NCBI GenBank assembly: GCA_030018855.1
Contig: JASEHG010000002.1
Location: 1 to 33,017 of the forward strand
Length of the DNA: 33,017 nucleotides
Origin: Candidatus Brocadiaceae bacterium
GTDB taxonomy: Bacteria; Planctomycetota; Brocadiia; Brocadiales; Bathyanammoxibiaceae
Direction of reading: 5' to 3'
Made by a program: the position numbers and the translations under genes. Below, piece after piece: positions 7,298 through 17,416 of this stretch. The notes under the pieces were generated by a model. It ran no database searches and was not told the origin of the DNA. It saw only the letters and a list, made by a program, of their open reading frames with translations. The stretch's first letter is position 1. Every line of letters begins with the position of its first letter.

Positions 7298-8676
7298 CCT
7301 CTCCGCCCTCTTATCCTTGAGGTACCTCCCAGGAGACCGCTGTAATGTCTCATCAATAAATGGGATTCTATCTTCTGCAGGAGGTCCAGCGCCACCCCTA
7401 CCACTATAAGGAGTCCGGTGCCTCCGTAGAACCCTGCAATGGCCCTGTTTATCTCAAAGCCCTTTGAGACCATATTCGGCAGGAGGGCTATTATTGCCAG
7501 GAAGGTGGCCCCGGCCAGGGTTATGCGGCTCATGAGATTTTCAAGATACTCTGACGTCCTGCCTCCAGGTCTTATCCCGGGGATAAAACTCCCGTAGTCC
7601 TTAAGGTTCTCAGACATCTCCTTGGGGTTAAACTGTATAGCCGTCCAGAAGTAGCAGAAAAAGGCAATAAGGAAACTATAGAGGGTGACATAAACTACAC
7701 CACCTTGCAAGGCATCTGCCAGCCTGGAGCTTATCAGGTAGCCAAAGCTCCCGGGCTCCATCCGCACCTGTACCCCCTGGATTATGGCGGCAGGAAATAT
7801 AATCAAGGACTGGGCAAATATTATGGGCATTACACCTGCCTGGTTTACCCTGAGCGGGAGGAAGTGCTTCTGTCCTCCGTATACCCTGTGGCCCCTGGTA
7901 TGTTTGGCCTGCTGGATGGGGATGCGTCTCTGCCCCTGGGTGATATAGACTATCCCTGCCACAATCGCCACAAAAGAGGCCACCAGGAGGAGTAGCCTGA
8001 ATATCCCTATCTCATGTTCTGCGGGGGTGACCGAAAAGGTGAAGTTGGAAAGCACCTGCGAAAAGGCCCACGGCAGACGGTCTACTATCCCCACCATGAT
8101 AACCAATGATATCCCGCTCCCTATGCCGTGCTCATCTATTTGTTCGCCTATCCACATAAGGGACATGGTCCCGGTAGTGAGGAGGAGGGAGGCCATTAAC
8201 TGGAAACTCATCCCCTGGAGATATACAGGCACCACTGGCACACCACTTATATCAATAGTATAGAGGGTGCGGGTAAGGACAAAGGCCTGAAAGAAACACA
8301 GCCCCACTGTGGCCATCCTGGTATACTGGTTAATCTTCTTTCTCCCAGCCTCTCCCTCTTTATGCAGGCGTTCCAGGGAAGGGAGGACCCCTACCAGCAG
8401 CTGGAAGATAATAGAGGCACTTATATAGGGCATTACCCCCAATCCAAAGACAGCCCCTGAGGTCATAGCCCCCCCTGAGAAGAGGTCCACCAGACCCAGG
8501 AGTTGTCCTACGCCTGTATGGGAGACCTGTTGGAAGTAACCCTTCAAGACCCCGGTATCTATCCCTGGAATAGGGATGTACACACCAACCCGGCAGAGGG
8601 CAATAAGGCCAAGGGTAACCAGTATCTTCTGCCTGAGTTCGGGGATATTGTAAATAGTCTTAATCTTGTCTAGCAC
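7294..8676 (-). CDS. secY: Protein translocase subunit SecY
   Basis: GVYIPIPGIDTG, LGVMPYISASIIFQLL, multiple TM segments, IQFNPKEMSENLKDYGSFIPGIRPGGRTSEYL. Confidence 0.97.
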   Translation of the reverse strand: MLDKIKTIYNIPELRQKILVTLGLIALCRVGVYIPIPGIDTGVLKGYFQQVSHTGVGQLLGLVDLFSGGAMTSGAVFGLGVMPYISASIIFQLLVGVLPSLERLHKEGEAGRKKINQYTRMATVGLCFFQAFVLTRTLYTIDISGVPVVPVYLQGMSFQLMASLLLTTGTMSLMWIGEQIDEHGIGSGISLVIMVGIVDRLPWAFSQVLSNFTFSVTPAEHEIGIFRLLLLVASFVAIVAGIVYITQGQRRIPIQQAKHTRGHRVYGGQKHFLPLRVNQAGVMPIIFAQSLIIFPAAIIQGVQVRMEPGSFGYLISSRLADALQGGVVYVTLYSFLIAFFCYFWTAIQFNPKEMSENLKDYGSFIPGIRPGGRTSEYLENLMSRITLAGATFLAIIALLPNMVSKGFEINRAIAGFYGGTGLLIVVGVALDLLQKIESHLLMRHYSGLLGGTSRIRGRRG

Positions 8677-9116
8677 GGGATAACCTTCGCCTCTCCACCG
8701 GCCGCAACTATCTTTTTAAGGGCACCTTGACTAAACTTATGGGCCTGGACAGTAACTGCCACCTTTAACTCCCCCTTCCCTAGCACCTTTATGCCGTTTT
8801 TTCCCCTACCCCTGATAAGACCGGCCCCTTCAAGGACCTCCGGTGTTATCTCCTTTTTATTGAGTCCTGCCAGGGCTCCGATATTTATAAGGTTGTATTG
8901 CTTCTTGAAGATGTTCTTGAAGCCCCTTTTGGGGATACGGCGCACCAGAGGCATCTGTCCGCCTTCAAAGTAAGGGGCAGTCTCCGTACCAGAACGGGCA
9001 CCAGCCCCTTTAGAGCCGCGACACGCAGTCTTCCCGTGGCCAGAGCCTAACCCGCAACCCAGCCTCTTCTTCCTCTTTCTCCTCAGGTCAGCCGCCTTAA
9101 CGTCTTGCAAATTCAT
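8670..9116 (-). CDS. rplO: 50S ribosomal protein L15
   Basis: KRKKRLGCGLGSGHGKTACRGSKGAGARSG. Confidence 0.96.
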   Translation of the reverse strand: MNLQDVKAADLRRKRKKRLGCGLGSGHGKTACRGSKGAGARSGTETAPYFEGGQMPLVRRIPKRGFKNIFKKQYNLINIGALAGLNKKEITPEVLEGAGLIRGRGKNGIKVLGKGELKVAVTVQAHKFSQGALKKIVAAGGEAKVIPC

Positions 9117-9604
9117 CCCTTTTGTGCCCCTTTAAGAGAGTTTACCTCTTCAATAGACCTCAGGCCCTTTAGCCCTTCCAGGGTGGCCTTTACTACGTTC
9201 ATAGGGTTTCTAGAACCATAGCACTTGGTTAATATATTCCTCACCCCTGCCAGCTCCAGCACTGCCCGTGCCGCTGCCCCTGCCTTAATCCCAGTACCAG
9301 GGGCTGCTGGCCTCATGTATACCCTGCTGGCCCTATAACGCCCCCAAACCTCGTGGGGTATGGTATCTCCCTTAAGGAAGACGTTCGCCATGCTCTTCCT
9401 GGCATCCTTAGAGGCCTTAGTCACGGCACTGGGCACCTCCCTGGCCTTGCCAAAGCCAAGGCCTACCTGGCCTTGCCCGTCCCCTGCCACTACAAGGGCG
9501 CTGAAACTCAGGCTCTTCCCACCCTTGGTCACCGCAGTGCAACGATTAATGGCCACTACGGTATCTTCTATTGCGGCCCTTCCTCGTACTGCTTCCTCTG
9601 CCAA
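9113..9604 (-). CDS. rpsE: 30S ribosomal protein S5 (TTG start)
   Basis: DTVVAINRCTAVTKGGKSLSFSALVVAGDGQGQVGLGFGKAREVPSAV; TTG at 9604 preceded by GGAGG at 6-nt spacing. Confidence 0.95.
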   Translation of the reverse strand: MAEEAVRGRAAIEDTVVAINRCTAVTKGGKSLSFSALVVAGDGQGQVGLGFGKAREVPSAVTKASKDARKSMANVFLKGDTIPHEVWGRYRASRVYMRPAAPGTGIKAGAAARAVLELAGVRNILTKCYGSRNPMNVVKATLEGLKGLRSIEEVNSLKGAQKG

Positions 9605-9628
9605 CGAATGCCTCCTAAAAATCTAATA

Positions 9629-9683
9629 GTTTAAAGGTTCAAGAGTTTAAGGTTCAATAAAGTTCAAGGGTTTAAAAGTTCAA
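9629..9683. repeat. Imperfect short tandem repeat, unit approx. TTGAACYTTWAAAC (minus strand)
   Basis: gtttaaaggttcaa / gagtttaaggttcaa / taaagttcaa / gggtttaaaagttcaa; last copy overlaps the 3' end of rplR. Confidence 0.75.
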
Positions 9684-10040
9684 TTTGGCCTGTCTGACTG
9701 CCTCTGCCAGCGTCTTTATCCTTCCGTGAAATTTATACCCCCCCCTGTCAAAGACCACCTTCCCTATCCCCAACTTCTTTGCCTCCTCGGCTATCTTCTG
9801 CCCTACCAGTTCTGCAGCCTTCTTGTTCCCTCCGTAAGGGGACCGGCCCTTTATATCAGGAGAAAGGGTAGAGACTGAGGCCAGGGTCTTCCCCTGGGTA
9901 TCGTCTATGAGCTGACAATAAATATTATTAAGGCTCCTGTAGACCGACAGTCTGGGGCGGTCCTTAGTACCATAAACCTTCTGCCGCACCCGTAGATGTC
10001 GGGTGCGCCTCTTCCGCCATTTCTCTCTCTGCAGGTCCAT
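9672..10040 (-). CDS. rplR: 50S ribosomal protein L18
   Basis: [31 protein letters not shown]...[26 protein letters not shown]. Confidence 0.96.
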   Translation of the reverse strand: MDLQREKWRKRRTRHLRVRQKVYGTKDRPRLSVYRSLNNIYCQLIDDTQGKTLASVSTLSPDIKGRSPYGGNKKAAELVGQKIAEEAKKLGIGKVVFDRGGYKFHGRIKTLAEAVRQAKLNF

Positions 10041-10041
10041 C

Positions 10042-10608
10042 TTATGTAGCCGCTCCGCCGGCGAAGGCCTTACCAGCCTTCTTCCTTACCACCTCGCCCT
10101 TATATCTAACACCTTTTCCTTTGTAAGGCTCCACTTTCCTGATTGACCTTACTACGGCGGCAAACTGCCCTACCAACTGCTTGTCCACACCCTTTATAGT
10201 AAAGCGTGCCGGGTTAGTGGGCTGGGCTATCTCTACCTTTAGCCCCTGCGGAATCGTCAGGTGGACGGGGTTTATGTACCCCACCGCAAGGACAAGGTCT
10301 TTGCCTTGTAGTTTGACGTTGTAGCCAAGCCCATGAATCTCCATTTCCCTGGAGAAGCCCTTAGTCACCCCCTCCACTGCATTGAAGGCCAGGGTCCGGC
10401 TCAGGCCCAGCAGGGCCTTCTGTCTCGGTTCCTCGTCGGCCACCTTTGCACGTAGTAGCCTGCTGGCCTGGTCAAACTCAAACCTCACGGAGGGATGGAA
10501 CCTTTGAGCCAGCTCCCCTAATGGCCCCTTTATCTTAAGGGTCTCATCCTCTATCTTCAGGTCTACCGTCTTAGGGACGGCAACAGGTAATCTTCCAATC
10601 CTTGACAT
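10042..10608 (-). CDS. rplF: 50S ribosomal protein L6
   Basis: [33 protein letters not shown]...[23 protein letters not shown]. Confidence 0.97.
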   Translation of the reverse strand: MSRIGRLPVAVPKTVDLKIEDETLKIKGPLGELAQRFHPSVRFEFDQASRLLRAKVADEEPRQKALLGLSRTLAFNAVEGVTKGFSREMEIHGLGYNVKLQGKDLVLAVGYINPVHLTIPQGLKVEIAQPTNPARFTIKGVDKQLVGQFAAVVRSIRKVEPYKGKGVRYKGEVVRKKAGKAFAGGAAT

Positions 10609-10616
10609 CTCTCTCC

Positions 10617-11009
10617 CTACCAGACCTTACACAAAAATTCACCACCAACGCCTGCCTTCTTGCATTCCTTGCCGCTCAGGATACCCTTATTGGTGGAGTA
10701 GACGGCAATACCTATCCCCCCCAATACGGGCCTCATCTCTTCTACCTTCTTATATATCCTCCTCCCGGGCTTGCTCCCCCTGGAGAGGCCATTGATAATC
10801 GCCTCTTTTTGTGGTCCATACTTGAGATACACCTTAAGGACCCCCTGCTTCTTGTCCTCAATCTCTTTGTATCCCCTTATGAAGCCCTCCCTTTCCAGCA
10901 CATTTATAATCTCTTTCTTTACGTTAGAGCGGGGGATTTCCACACTTTCCCTCTGCCGCATAATGGCGTTTCTGATGCGTGTGAGCATATCGGCAATAGT
11001 ATCGGTCAT
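10617..11009 (-). CDS. rpsH: 30S ribosomal protein S8
   Basis: MTDTIADMLTRIRNAIMRQRESVEIPRSNVKKEI. Confidence 0.97.
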   Translation of the reverse strand: MTDTIADMLTRIRNAIMRQRESVEIPRSNVKKEIINVLEREGFIRGYKEIEDKKQGVLKVYLKYGPQKEAIINGLSRGSKPGRRIYKKVEEMRPVLGGIGIAVYSTNKGILSGKECKKAGVGGEFLCKVW

Positions 11010-11019
11010 AGAACTCCTC

Positions 11020-11205
11020 CTACCAACTGGCCTTCTTTACCCCTGGGATTTCTCCCCTTGAGGCGAGGTTCCTGAAACATATCCGGCATATCTGGAACTT
11101 CCTGTAATACGCCCTGGGCCGCCCACAGAGTTTACAACGATTGCGATGACGGGTACTAAACTTAGGGGGCTTGTTGGCCTTCTCTATCCATGCCTTTGTT
11201 GCCAT
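11020..11205 (-). CDS. rpsN: 30S ribosomal protein S14, zinc type
   Basis: 61 aa; [38 protein letters not shown]. Confidence 0.97.
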   Translation of the reverse strand: MATKAWIEKANKPPKFSTRHRNRCKLCGRPRAYYRKFQICRICFRNLASRGEIPGVKKASW

Positions 11206-11210
11206 ATCCG

Positions 11211-11750
11211 TTACTCTCCGAAAGGCGCTCCTAAAAGACGGAGGAGTTCCTTAGACTCCTCCTTACTCTTCCCAGAAGTTACTATGGTGATATCCATGCC
11301 CTGGGTGAACTCTATGTCCTCAATATTAATCTCAGGGAAGATAACCTGCTCGCTTATCCCCAGGGTATAATTACCCCTCTCGTCAAAACTGTTGGGGGAG
11401 ATACCCCTGAAGTCCTTTAGCCTGGGGAGGGCGACGTTAAAGAGCCTGTCCAGGAACTCGTACATCTTCCGTCCCCTCAACGTAACCTTACATCCTATCG
11501 GATTACCTTCTCTAAGTTTAAACCCTGCCACCGACTTCTTGGCCTTAGTAGCCACAGACCGCTGTCCTGTAATAAGGGCAAGGTGTTTCTGTGCATCCTC
11601 CAGTATCTTCCTGTTTTCTATTGCCTTGCCCACCCCCATGTTTACCACCACCTTCACCAACCTGGACACTGCCATGGGGTTCTTATGTCTGAATTTCTCT
11701 TTAAGCTCAGGGAGCAATTTCTTTTTATAAAGTTCCAATAACCTAGCCAT
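11211..11750 (-). CDS. rplE: 50S ribosomal protein L5
   Basis: [60 protein letters not shown]. Confidence 0.97.
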   Translation of the reverse strand: MARLLELYKKKLLPELKEKFRHKNPMAVSRLVKVVVNMGVGKAIENRKILEDAQKHLALITGQRSVATKAKKSVAGFKLREGNPIGCKVTLRGRKMYEFLDRLFNVALPRLKDFRGISPNSFDERGNYTLGISEQVIFPEINIEDIEFTQGMDITIVTSGKSKEESKELLRLLGAPFGE

Positions 11751-11753
11751 GCC

Positions 11754-12095
11754 CTATTTCTCCGTAGCGGCTGTAATGGCAGAACCACACCTGGCGCATA
11801 CCCTGACCTTCGTGCCATCCTCGCCCAATTTCCTACGGGTCGTTACGCCTTTACCGTATTTTTTGCAACTCTTGTTTGAGCAGACTACCAGTACCTTTGA
11901 GACGGCGACGGACGCCTCCTTCTGTATCCTGCCGCCCTGGGGGTTTTTGGGGCTGGGGCGGACGTGCTTCCAGATATAATTAATCCCCTCTACTACTATA
12001 CGCCCCTTTTGGGGCATTACTGCCAGCACCTTTCCCGTCTTTCCGCGGTCATCACCTGCCAGCACTTCTACTATATCATTTCTTACTACGTGCAT
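11754..12095 (-). CDS. rplX: 50S ribosomal protein L24 (C-terminal zinc-ribbon-like Cys pairs)
   Basis: True start likely MHVVRNDIVEVLAGDDRGKTGKVLAV at 12095; the track's 12206 start overlaps rplN. Confidence 0.94.
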   Translation of the reverse strand: MHVVRNDIVEVLAGDDRGKTGKVLAVMPQKGRIVVEGINYIWKHVRPSPKNPQGGRIQKEASVAVSKVLVVCSNKSCKKYGKGVTTRRKLGEDGTKVRVCARCGSAITAATEK

Positions 12096-12096
12096 G

Positions 12097-12465
12097 TTAA
12101 ACCACCTCTGGCGCCAGGGACAAAATCTTGGTAAAGTTCTTCTGCCTGAGTTCCCTTGCCACTGCCCCAAAGACTCTGGTACCCCTGGGGTTGCCGTCGT
12201 TATCAATCAAGACCACGGCATTCTTATCAAACCTCACGTAAGAGCCGTCTTCTCTGGACACATCATGTTTGGTCCTTACTATCACGCCTTTCACTACTTC
12301 TCCCTTTTTCACCTCTCCCCCGGGGATGGCCTTCTTTACCGAGGCGACGATGACGTCTCCCACAGAGGCATATCTCCTGGAAGTGCCTCCCAACACCTTT
12401 ATACACATCACCTTTTTGGCGCCGGTATTGTCCGCCACGTCCAGCCGGGTAAACTCCATAATCAT
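12097..12465 (-). CDS. rplN: 50S ribosomal protein L14
   Basis: [22 protein letters not shown]...[19 protein letters not shown]. Confidence 0.97.
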   Translation of the reverse strand: MIMEFTRLDVADNTGAKKVMCIKVLGGTSRRYASVGDVIVASVKKAIPGGEVKKGEVVKGVIVRTKHDVSREDGSYVRFDKNAVVLIDNDGNPRGTRVFGAVARELRQKNFTKILSLAPEVV

Positions 12466-12466
12466 C

Positions 12467-12724
12467 CTAAGCGGCCTCCCCCAGGATGCGTACCAGTCGC
12501 CAGCATTTAGTCTTGCTTATGGGCCTGGTCTCCATTATTTCTACCTTGTCCCCTACCCTGGCCTTCTTCTCCTCATCGTGGGCCTTATAGACGGTAACCC
12601 TCTTCACATACTTCCCATAAATGGGATGTCTTACCAGCTTCTCCACCTTAACGCTTATGGTCTTGTCCATCTTGTCGCTGGAGACAACACCCACAATCCG
12701 TTTCCTCTGGCTTCTTTTCTCCAT
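12467..12724 (-). CDS. rpsQ: 30S ribosomal protein S17
   Basis: [34 protein letters not shown]. Confidence 0.96.
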   Translation of the reverse strand: MEKRSQRKRIVGVVSSDKMDKTISVKVEKLVRHPIYGKYVKRVTVYKAHDEEKKARVGDKVEIMETRPISKTKCWRLVRILGEAA

Positions 12725-12726
12725 CT

Positions 12727-12963
12727 CTACTTAGGCTTCTCTTTATTGGGTTCTTTATGGATTCCTAGTTCCATTTCCCTGAGGATAGTCTTCACCCTGG
12801 CTATTCCCCTTCGGGTCTTCCCGTACTGGGCAGAGTTCTTTAATTCCCCTGTCTGCCACTGGACCCTGAGGTTCAAGAGTTCCCTCCTGAAGCCCTCCAG
12901 TTCCTGAAGGAGCTCTTCCCTGGACTTACCCCTGAGTTCAGAAAGTTTCATCCCACTAGGCAC
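12727..12963 (-). CDS. rpmC: 50S ribosomal protein L29 (alternative start at 12951, MKLSEL)
   Basis: [39 protein letters not shown]. Confidence 0.93.
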   Translation of the reverse strand: MPSGMKLSELRGKSREELLQELEGFRRELLNLRVQWQTGELKNSAQYGKTRRGIARVKTILREMELGIHKEPNKEKPK

Positions 12964-13360
12964 TTCTGGATACCATCCTCACTTTTACAGAAAGTTTGTG
13001 GGCAATGCGATTAAAGGTCTGCTTTGCCATATCCTCCGGCACCCCTGTCAGCTCGTAAAGGATGGTACCGGGTTTTATCACTGCGGCCCAATACGCAGGC
13101 TCTCCCTTTCCCTTCCCCATCCTGGTCTCTATCGGTTTAGCCGTTACAGATTTATGCGGGAAGACCCTGATGAAGAGTCTCCCTGATTTCCCCAGGAAAT
13201 GACTGGAGGCTACCCTGCCTGCCTCTAGCTCTTCGGCGCTCACCCAGCCCGATTCCAGGCTCTGGAGTCCGTACTCCCCCATAGCCAGGGTATTGCCACG
13301 GGTGGCCTTGCCCTTAATCCGCCCTCTGTGGGACTTCCTGAACTTAACCCTTCTGGGCAT
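12956..13360 (-). CDS. rplP: 50S ribosomal protein L16
   Basis: MPRRVKFRKSHRGRIKGKATRGNTLAMGEYGLQ. Confidence 0.96.
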   Translation of the reverse strand: MPRRVKFRKSHRGRIKGKATRGNTLAMGEYGLQSLESGWVSAEELEAGRVASSHFLGKSGRLFIRVFPHKSVTAKPIETRMGKGKGEPAYWAAVIKPGTILYELTGVPEDMAKQTFNRIAHKLSVKVRMVSRSA

Positions 13361-14015
13361 CAGCCGCATGAGCAGTCTCCTTTACAGGTACAGGTTTTTC
13401 TCCCGTATACACCCACACCTTTATCCCTATAGTGCCGTAAGTCGTAACGGCCCCGTGGAAACCATAATCAATCTTCGCCCTGAGCGTGTGGAGGGGTATC
13501 TTCCCCTGACTGGTGGTCTCCGTCCTGGCTATCTCTGCCCCGCCGAGCCTCCCGGATATCTGGATTTTTATGCCCTCGGCCCCGGCACCCCTGGCCGTGT
13601 CTACAGCCCTCCTCATGGTCCTACGGAAGGCCGCCCTTTTCTGCAACTGCTCCGCTATCCCTTCGGCTATCAGTTGGGCGGTCAGCTCTGGTCTGTCTAC
13701 TTCCTTAATCTTTATGTTAATTTGCCGGCCCGTAATTGCCTCTAACTCCTCCTTCAGCTTGTCTATACCAGCGCCTTTCCGGCCTATTATAAGCCCGGGA
13801 CGGGCCGTATGGAGGGTTACCCTGGCCTCCTCCCTCGTCCTATCAATCTCCACGATGGGGATGCCTGCAAAACCATAGTTCTTCTTGACGTGCTTTCTTA
13901 TCTTCTGGTCCTCTACCAGGAGTAAACCAAAATCCTTCTTGCTGGCATACCACTGGGAGCGCCACTCCTCAGTTATTCCCAGTCTAAATCCTGTAGGACA
14001 TACCTTCTGGCCCAT
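13344..14015 (-). CDS. rpsC: 30S ribosomal protein S3
   Basis: MGQKVCPTGFRLGITEEWRSQWYA; KH domain GLIIGRKGAGIDKLKEEL. Confidence 0.97.
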   Translation of the reverse strand: MGQKVCPTGFRLGITEEWRSQWYASKKDFGLLLVEDQKIRKHVKKNYGFAGIPIVEIDRTREEARVTLHTARPGLIIGRKGAGIDKLKEELEAITGRQINIKIKEVDRPELTAQLIAEGIAEQLQKRAAFRRTMRRAVDTARGAGAEGIKIQISGRLGGAEIARTETTSQGKIPLHTLRAKIDYGFHGAVTTYGTIGIKVWVYTGEKPVPVKETAHAADAQKG

Positions 14016-14018
14016 AGC

Positions 14019-14366
14019 CTACCCCTTCCCCTTTCTCTCATCAGAAAGGACTACCGTTATATGGCTGGTCCTCTTCTTCAACGGGGCCCACATCCCTCTG
14101 GGCCTGGCCCAGTGCCACTTCCTTATGGGCCCGCCATCTACCCTGGCCTCTACCACCTTCAGGTTGTCTGGGTCTACTTCCATATTCTCCTCTGCACTGG
14201 CCAGGGCCGCCCTGAGGGTCTTATCTATCATGGAAGCCGCCCTCTTGTGGTTGAACCTGAGGGTCTCCAGGGCGTCATTTACCGACTTGCCCCTTATCAG
14301 GTCTACCACGAGCCTGGCCTTTCTGGGAGATATCTTGGCGTACTTGTATATAGAACTTACACGCAT
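14019..14366 (-). CDS. rplV: 50S ribosomal protein L22
   Basis: YAKISPRKARLVVDLIRGKSVNDALETLRF. Confidence 0.96.
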   Translation of the reverse strand: MRVSSIYKYAKISPRKARLVVDLIRGKSVNDALETLRFNHKRAASMIDKTLRAALASAEENMEVDPDNLKVVEARVDGGPIRKWHWARPRGMWAPLKKRTSHITVVLSDERKGKG

Positions 14367-14369
14367 ACC

Positions 14370-14660
14370 TTAAGTCCCCGGGGGTTTAATCTCCTTCTTC
14401 TTCACGCCGCCGTGTCCCCTGAAGATACGGGTAAGGGAGAACTCCCCTAACTTATGCCCCACCATGTCTTCGGTAACGAAGAGTTTGTTGAATACCTTGC
14501 CGTTGTGGATCAAAAAGGTGTGTCCCACAAAGTCTGGAATAACGGTACAGGCCCTGGCCCAGGTACGGATGGGTTCTTTGTTCCCTGTGTCCTTTTGCTT
14601 CGTCACCTTTTCCAGGAGCTTTGCATCCACGTACGGTCCCTTCTTTACGGAACGTCCCAC
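14370..14660 (-). CDS. rpsS: 30S ribosomal protein S19
   Basis: MGRSVKKGPYVDAKLLEKV...TWARACTVIPDFVGHTFLIHNGK. Confidence 0.97.
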   Translation of the reverse strand: MGRSVKKGPYVDAKLLEKVTKQKDTGNKEPIRTWARACTVIPDFVGHTFLIHNGKVFNKLFVTEDMVGHKLGEFSLTRIFRGHGGVKKKEIKPPGT

Positions 14661-14662
14661 TG

Positions 14663-15487
14663 TTATTTTTGCCTCCTGCGGATAATAAACCTGTTGCTAA
14701 TGGCCCTCCTGTGGCGTGTCTTTCCCCCCTTGGAGAGGACACCCGTACGAGAACAGGGGGGACGTCCTCCATGGGCCCTTCCCTCCCCTCCACCCATGGG
14801 GTGGGATACCGGATTCTGGGCGACTCCACGGACATGGGGTCTCTTCCCCATGTGCCTCCTTCTACCCGCCTTCCCATAGGTCACGTTAATGTGGTCCAGG
14901 TTGCCCAACTGCCCAATCGTAGCCCTGCAATTCTCATGCACCTTGCGTATCTCCCCAGAGGGGAGTATCACGTGGGCATATCCACCTTCCCTGGCCAGGA
15001 GGGTGGCTACACCCCCCGCTGACCTGACCATCTGGGCGCCGCGCCCAATCTGCAACTCTACGTTGTGTATCTGCATCCCTAGCGGGATATTCTTCAGGGA
15101 CATGGTGTTGCCCACTTTGGGTTCTACCTGCTCTCCCGAGACCACCGTATCGCCTACCTTTAGTCCCTCGGGGGCCAGGATATACCGCTTCTCACCGTCC
15201 TTATAATGCAGTAGCGCAATCCTGGCAGAGCGGTTGGGGTCATACTCTATGGACGCCACACTGGCTGGGATGCCGTCCTTGTACCGCTTAAAGTCTATTA
15301 TCCTGTAAAGACGCTTAGCCCCCCCTCCACGGTGTCTGGCAGTGTAATTGCCAGCGTTGTTCCTCCCCCCCGACTTCGGGAGGGCTTCCAGGAGGGCCTT
15401 TTCAGGTTCCTTGCGCGTAAGCTCAGAAAAAGCTACGACGCTTGCAAAGCGTCTGCCAGGAGAAGTAGGTTTATAGTATTTGAGCAT
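14663..15487 (-). CDS. rplB: 50S ribosomal protein L2
   Basis: [16 protein letters not shown]...[28 protein letters not shown]...[18 protein letters not shown]. Confidence 0.97.
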   Translation of the reverse strand: MLKYYKPTSPGRRFASVVAFSELTRKEPEKALLEALPKSGGRNNAGNYTARHRGGGAKRLYRIIDFKRYKDGIPASVASIEYDPNRSARIALLHYKDGEKRYILAPEGLKVGDTVVSGEQVEPKVGNTMSLKNIPLGMQIHNVELQIGRGAQMVRSAGGVATLLAREGGYAHVILPSGEIRKVHENCRATIGQLGNLDHINVTYGKAGRRRHMGKRPHVRGVAQNPVSHPMGGGEGRAHGGRPPCSRTGVLSKGGKTRHRRAISNRFIIRRRQK

Positions 15488-15489
15488 CT

Positions 15490-15771
15490 CTAGTATCCTA
15501 AATCTATGGTATTACCTTCTGCCAGGGTTACAACGGCCTTTTTCCAGGTATTGATTTTTAAGGGGCCGTATTTGGTCCTTCGTGGTTTGCCCCTCTTGTT
15601 CATAGTCCTCACCTTAAGGACCTCCACCTTGAAGAGTTTCTCTATCGCCTCTTTTATCTGTATCTTGTTGGCCTTCCTGTCCACCTCAAAGTGGTAGGCG
15701 GCCTGCTTGTCTCTGTCGGTAACGCTCTTTTCTGTATGTAAAGGCTTCCTGATTATCTGATAGATATCCAT
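15490..15771 (-). CDS. rplW: 50S ribosomal protein L23
   Basis: [53 protein letters not shown]. Confidence 0.96.
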   Translation of the reverse strand: MDIYQIIRKPLHTEKSVTDRDKQAAYHFEVDRKANKIQIKEAIEKLFKVEVLKVRTMNKRGKPRRTKYGPLKINTWKKAVVTLAEGNTIDLGY

Positions 15772-15773
15772 GT

Positions 15774-16385
15774 CTACTGTATGCCGCTTAGCTGGTCCTT
15801 CGTAATAAGGAGTCTTTTCCTTCTTAGAATCTCATAGGCGTTAAGTTGGGAGGCAGGCATGAGGGCCATCCCGGGGATGTTCCTGACAGACTTCCAGAGG
15901 GCATGGTTATCGTCCTTGGCTACTATCAGGCAACTCTCATGGATACCCAATGTCTTTAGAAGTTGGACCATCTTTTTGGTGCGGGGGGCATCAAGCTCTA
16001 ACCTGTCTACCACCGTAACCTCTCTATCCAGGAGTTTACCCAGGAGGGCAGAATGCAGGGCCGCCTTCTTTGCCTTCTTAGGTATCTGGTAGGAATAGTC
16101 TCTAGGCTTGGGACCGAAGACCACCCCCCCCTTTCTCCACAGCGGGGAGCGGACCGTACCGGCCCTTGCCCTACCGGTGTGCTTCTGGGCCCAGGGCTTC
16201 CTGCCAGAACCATGGACCTCTGCCTTGGTCTTGGTACAGGCCGTGCCCACCCTCTTGTTGGCCTCGTACATGAGGACAGCCTCCTTGAGGAGGGCCTTCT
16301 TCACCTCTACTCCAAGGCGTTCCTCTGCCAAAGAGAGCTTTTCCACTTCCTTTCCCTGGCTGTTATATACTGCCAACTCTATCAT
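15774..16385 (-). CDS. rplD: 50S ribosomal protein L4
   Basis: GTACTKTKAEVHGSGRKPWAQKHTGRARAGTVRSPLWRKGGVVFGPKPRDY. Confidence 0.96.
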   Translation of the reverse strand: MIELAVYNSQGKEVEKLSLAEERLGVEVKKALLKEAVLMYEANKRVGTACTKTKAEVHGSGRKPWAQKHTGRARAGTVRSPLWRKGGVVFGPKPRDYSYQIPKKAKKAALHSALLGKLLDREVTVVDRLELDAPRTKKMVQLLKTLGIHESCLIVAKDDNHALWKSVRNIPGMALMPASQLNAYEILRRKRLLITKDQLSGIQ

Positions 16386-17021
16386 CTATTTCTTTCCCTT
16401 TATACTCCGCCTGATTATTACGTAGCCCCCATCAACCCCTGGCACTGCTCCTCTGACCATGAGGAGGTTCCTCTTGGTATCTACATTTACTACCTTCAAG
16501 TCCTGGACGGTTACCCTCTCCACACCCATGTGCCCTGCCATGCGCTTGCCCTTCCAGACCCTGCCTGGATCGGTGTTGGAGCCTATTGACCCAGGAGACC
16601 TGTGCCTTGTTGAGCCGTGGGTGTCTGGGCCTCCACGAAAGCCCCACCTCCTCATACCTCCTTGAAAACCCTTTCCCTTGGTCAGCCCTATGACGTCCAC
16701 CTTCTTTATCTCCGCAAAGACTTCAACACCGAAGGATTGTCCAGGCTGAGGTGGTGTCTCGTCTGTGTAAGAGACCTCTCGGATAAACCTTTTTGGAGTA
16801 GCCGCGGCCTTCTTGGCGTGTCCTATCTCTGGCTCTGAGGCACTCTTTTCTTTCTTGTCGTCAAAACCCAATTGTACGGCAGGATACCCATCCTTCTCCC
16901 TGGTCTTCACCTGGAGGACATGACATGGTCCTGCCTGTAAGACGGTAATGGGCACTAGCAGACCGTCCTTTTGGAAGAGCTGGGTCATGCCAATTTTTTT
17001 CCCTAGTATTCCACTAATCAT
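16386..17021 (-). CDS. rplC: 50S ribosomal protein L3
   Basis: ILGKKIGMTQLFQKDGLLVPITVLQAGPCHVLQ...GKGFQGGMRRWGFRGGPDTHGS. Confidence 0.97.
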   Translation of the reverse strand: MISGILGKKIGMTQLFQKDGLLVPITVLQAGPCHVLQVKTREKDGYPAVQLGFDDKKEKSASEPEIGHAKKAAATPKRFIREVSYTDETPPQPGQSFGVEVFAEIKKVDVIGLTKGKGFQGGMRRWGFRGGPDTHGSTRHRSPGSIGSNTDPGRVWKGKRMAGHMGVERVTVQDLKVVNVDTKRNLLMVRGAVPGVDGGYVIIRRSIKGKK

Positions 17022-17049
17022 CTGAAAGTCTCCAGCAGATTCTCTAAGG

Positions 17050-17364
17050 CTAGACCTTGATCTTTATCTCTATCCCGGCAGGCATATTGAGCCTGTTCAG
17101 GGAATCCACCGTCTTAGCAGTGGGTTCTACGATATCTATGAGGCGTTTGTGGGTGCGGATTTCAAATTGCTCCCTGGACTTCTTATCCACGTGGGGAGAC
17201 CTCAGTACGGTGTACCTCTCTATGCGGGTAGGCAGTGGTATAGGTCCAAAGACCTTGGCCCCGGTCCTCTTGGCCGTATCTACTATCTCACTGGCGGCCT
17301 GGTCCAGCACCTTGTGGTCATAGGCCTCCATCCTTATCCTTATCTTTTGGTCAATTACCATCAT
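17050..17364 (-). CDS. rpsJ: 30S ribosomal protein S10
   Basis: [71 protein letters not shown]. Confidence 0.97.
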   Translation of the reverse strand: MMVIDQKIRIRMEAYDHKVLDQAASEIVDTAKRTGAKVFGPIPLPTRIERYTVLRSPHVDKKSREQFEIRTHKRLIDIVEPTAKTVDSLNRLNMPAGIEIKIKV

Positions 17365-17416
17365 TCACCTGTGGAAAAGCTTTGTATCTTAACAATTTTT
17401 CTTTCTATGTCAACCA

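Noticed and set aside
12096-12206. N-terminal extension of L24 ORF
   Set aside because: Overlaps rplN coding sequence; conserved L24 begins at MHVVRNDIVEVLAGDDRGKTG.
14452-14877. Minus-strand 141-aa ORF
   Set aside because: Out of frame within rplB/rpsS coding sequence; no family resemblance.
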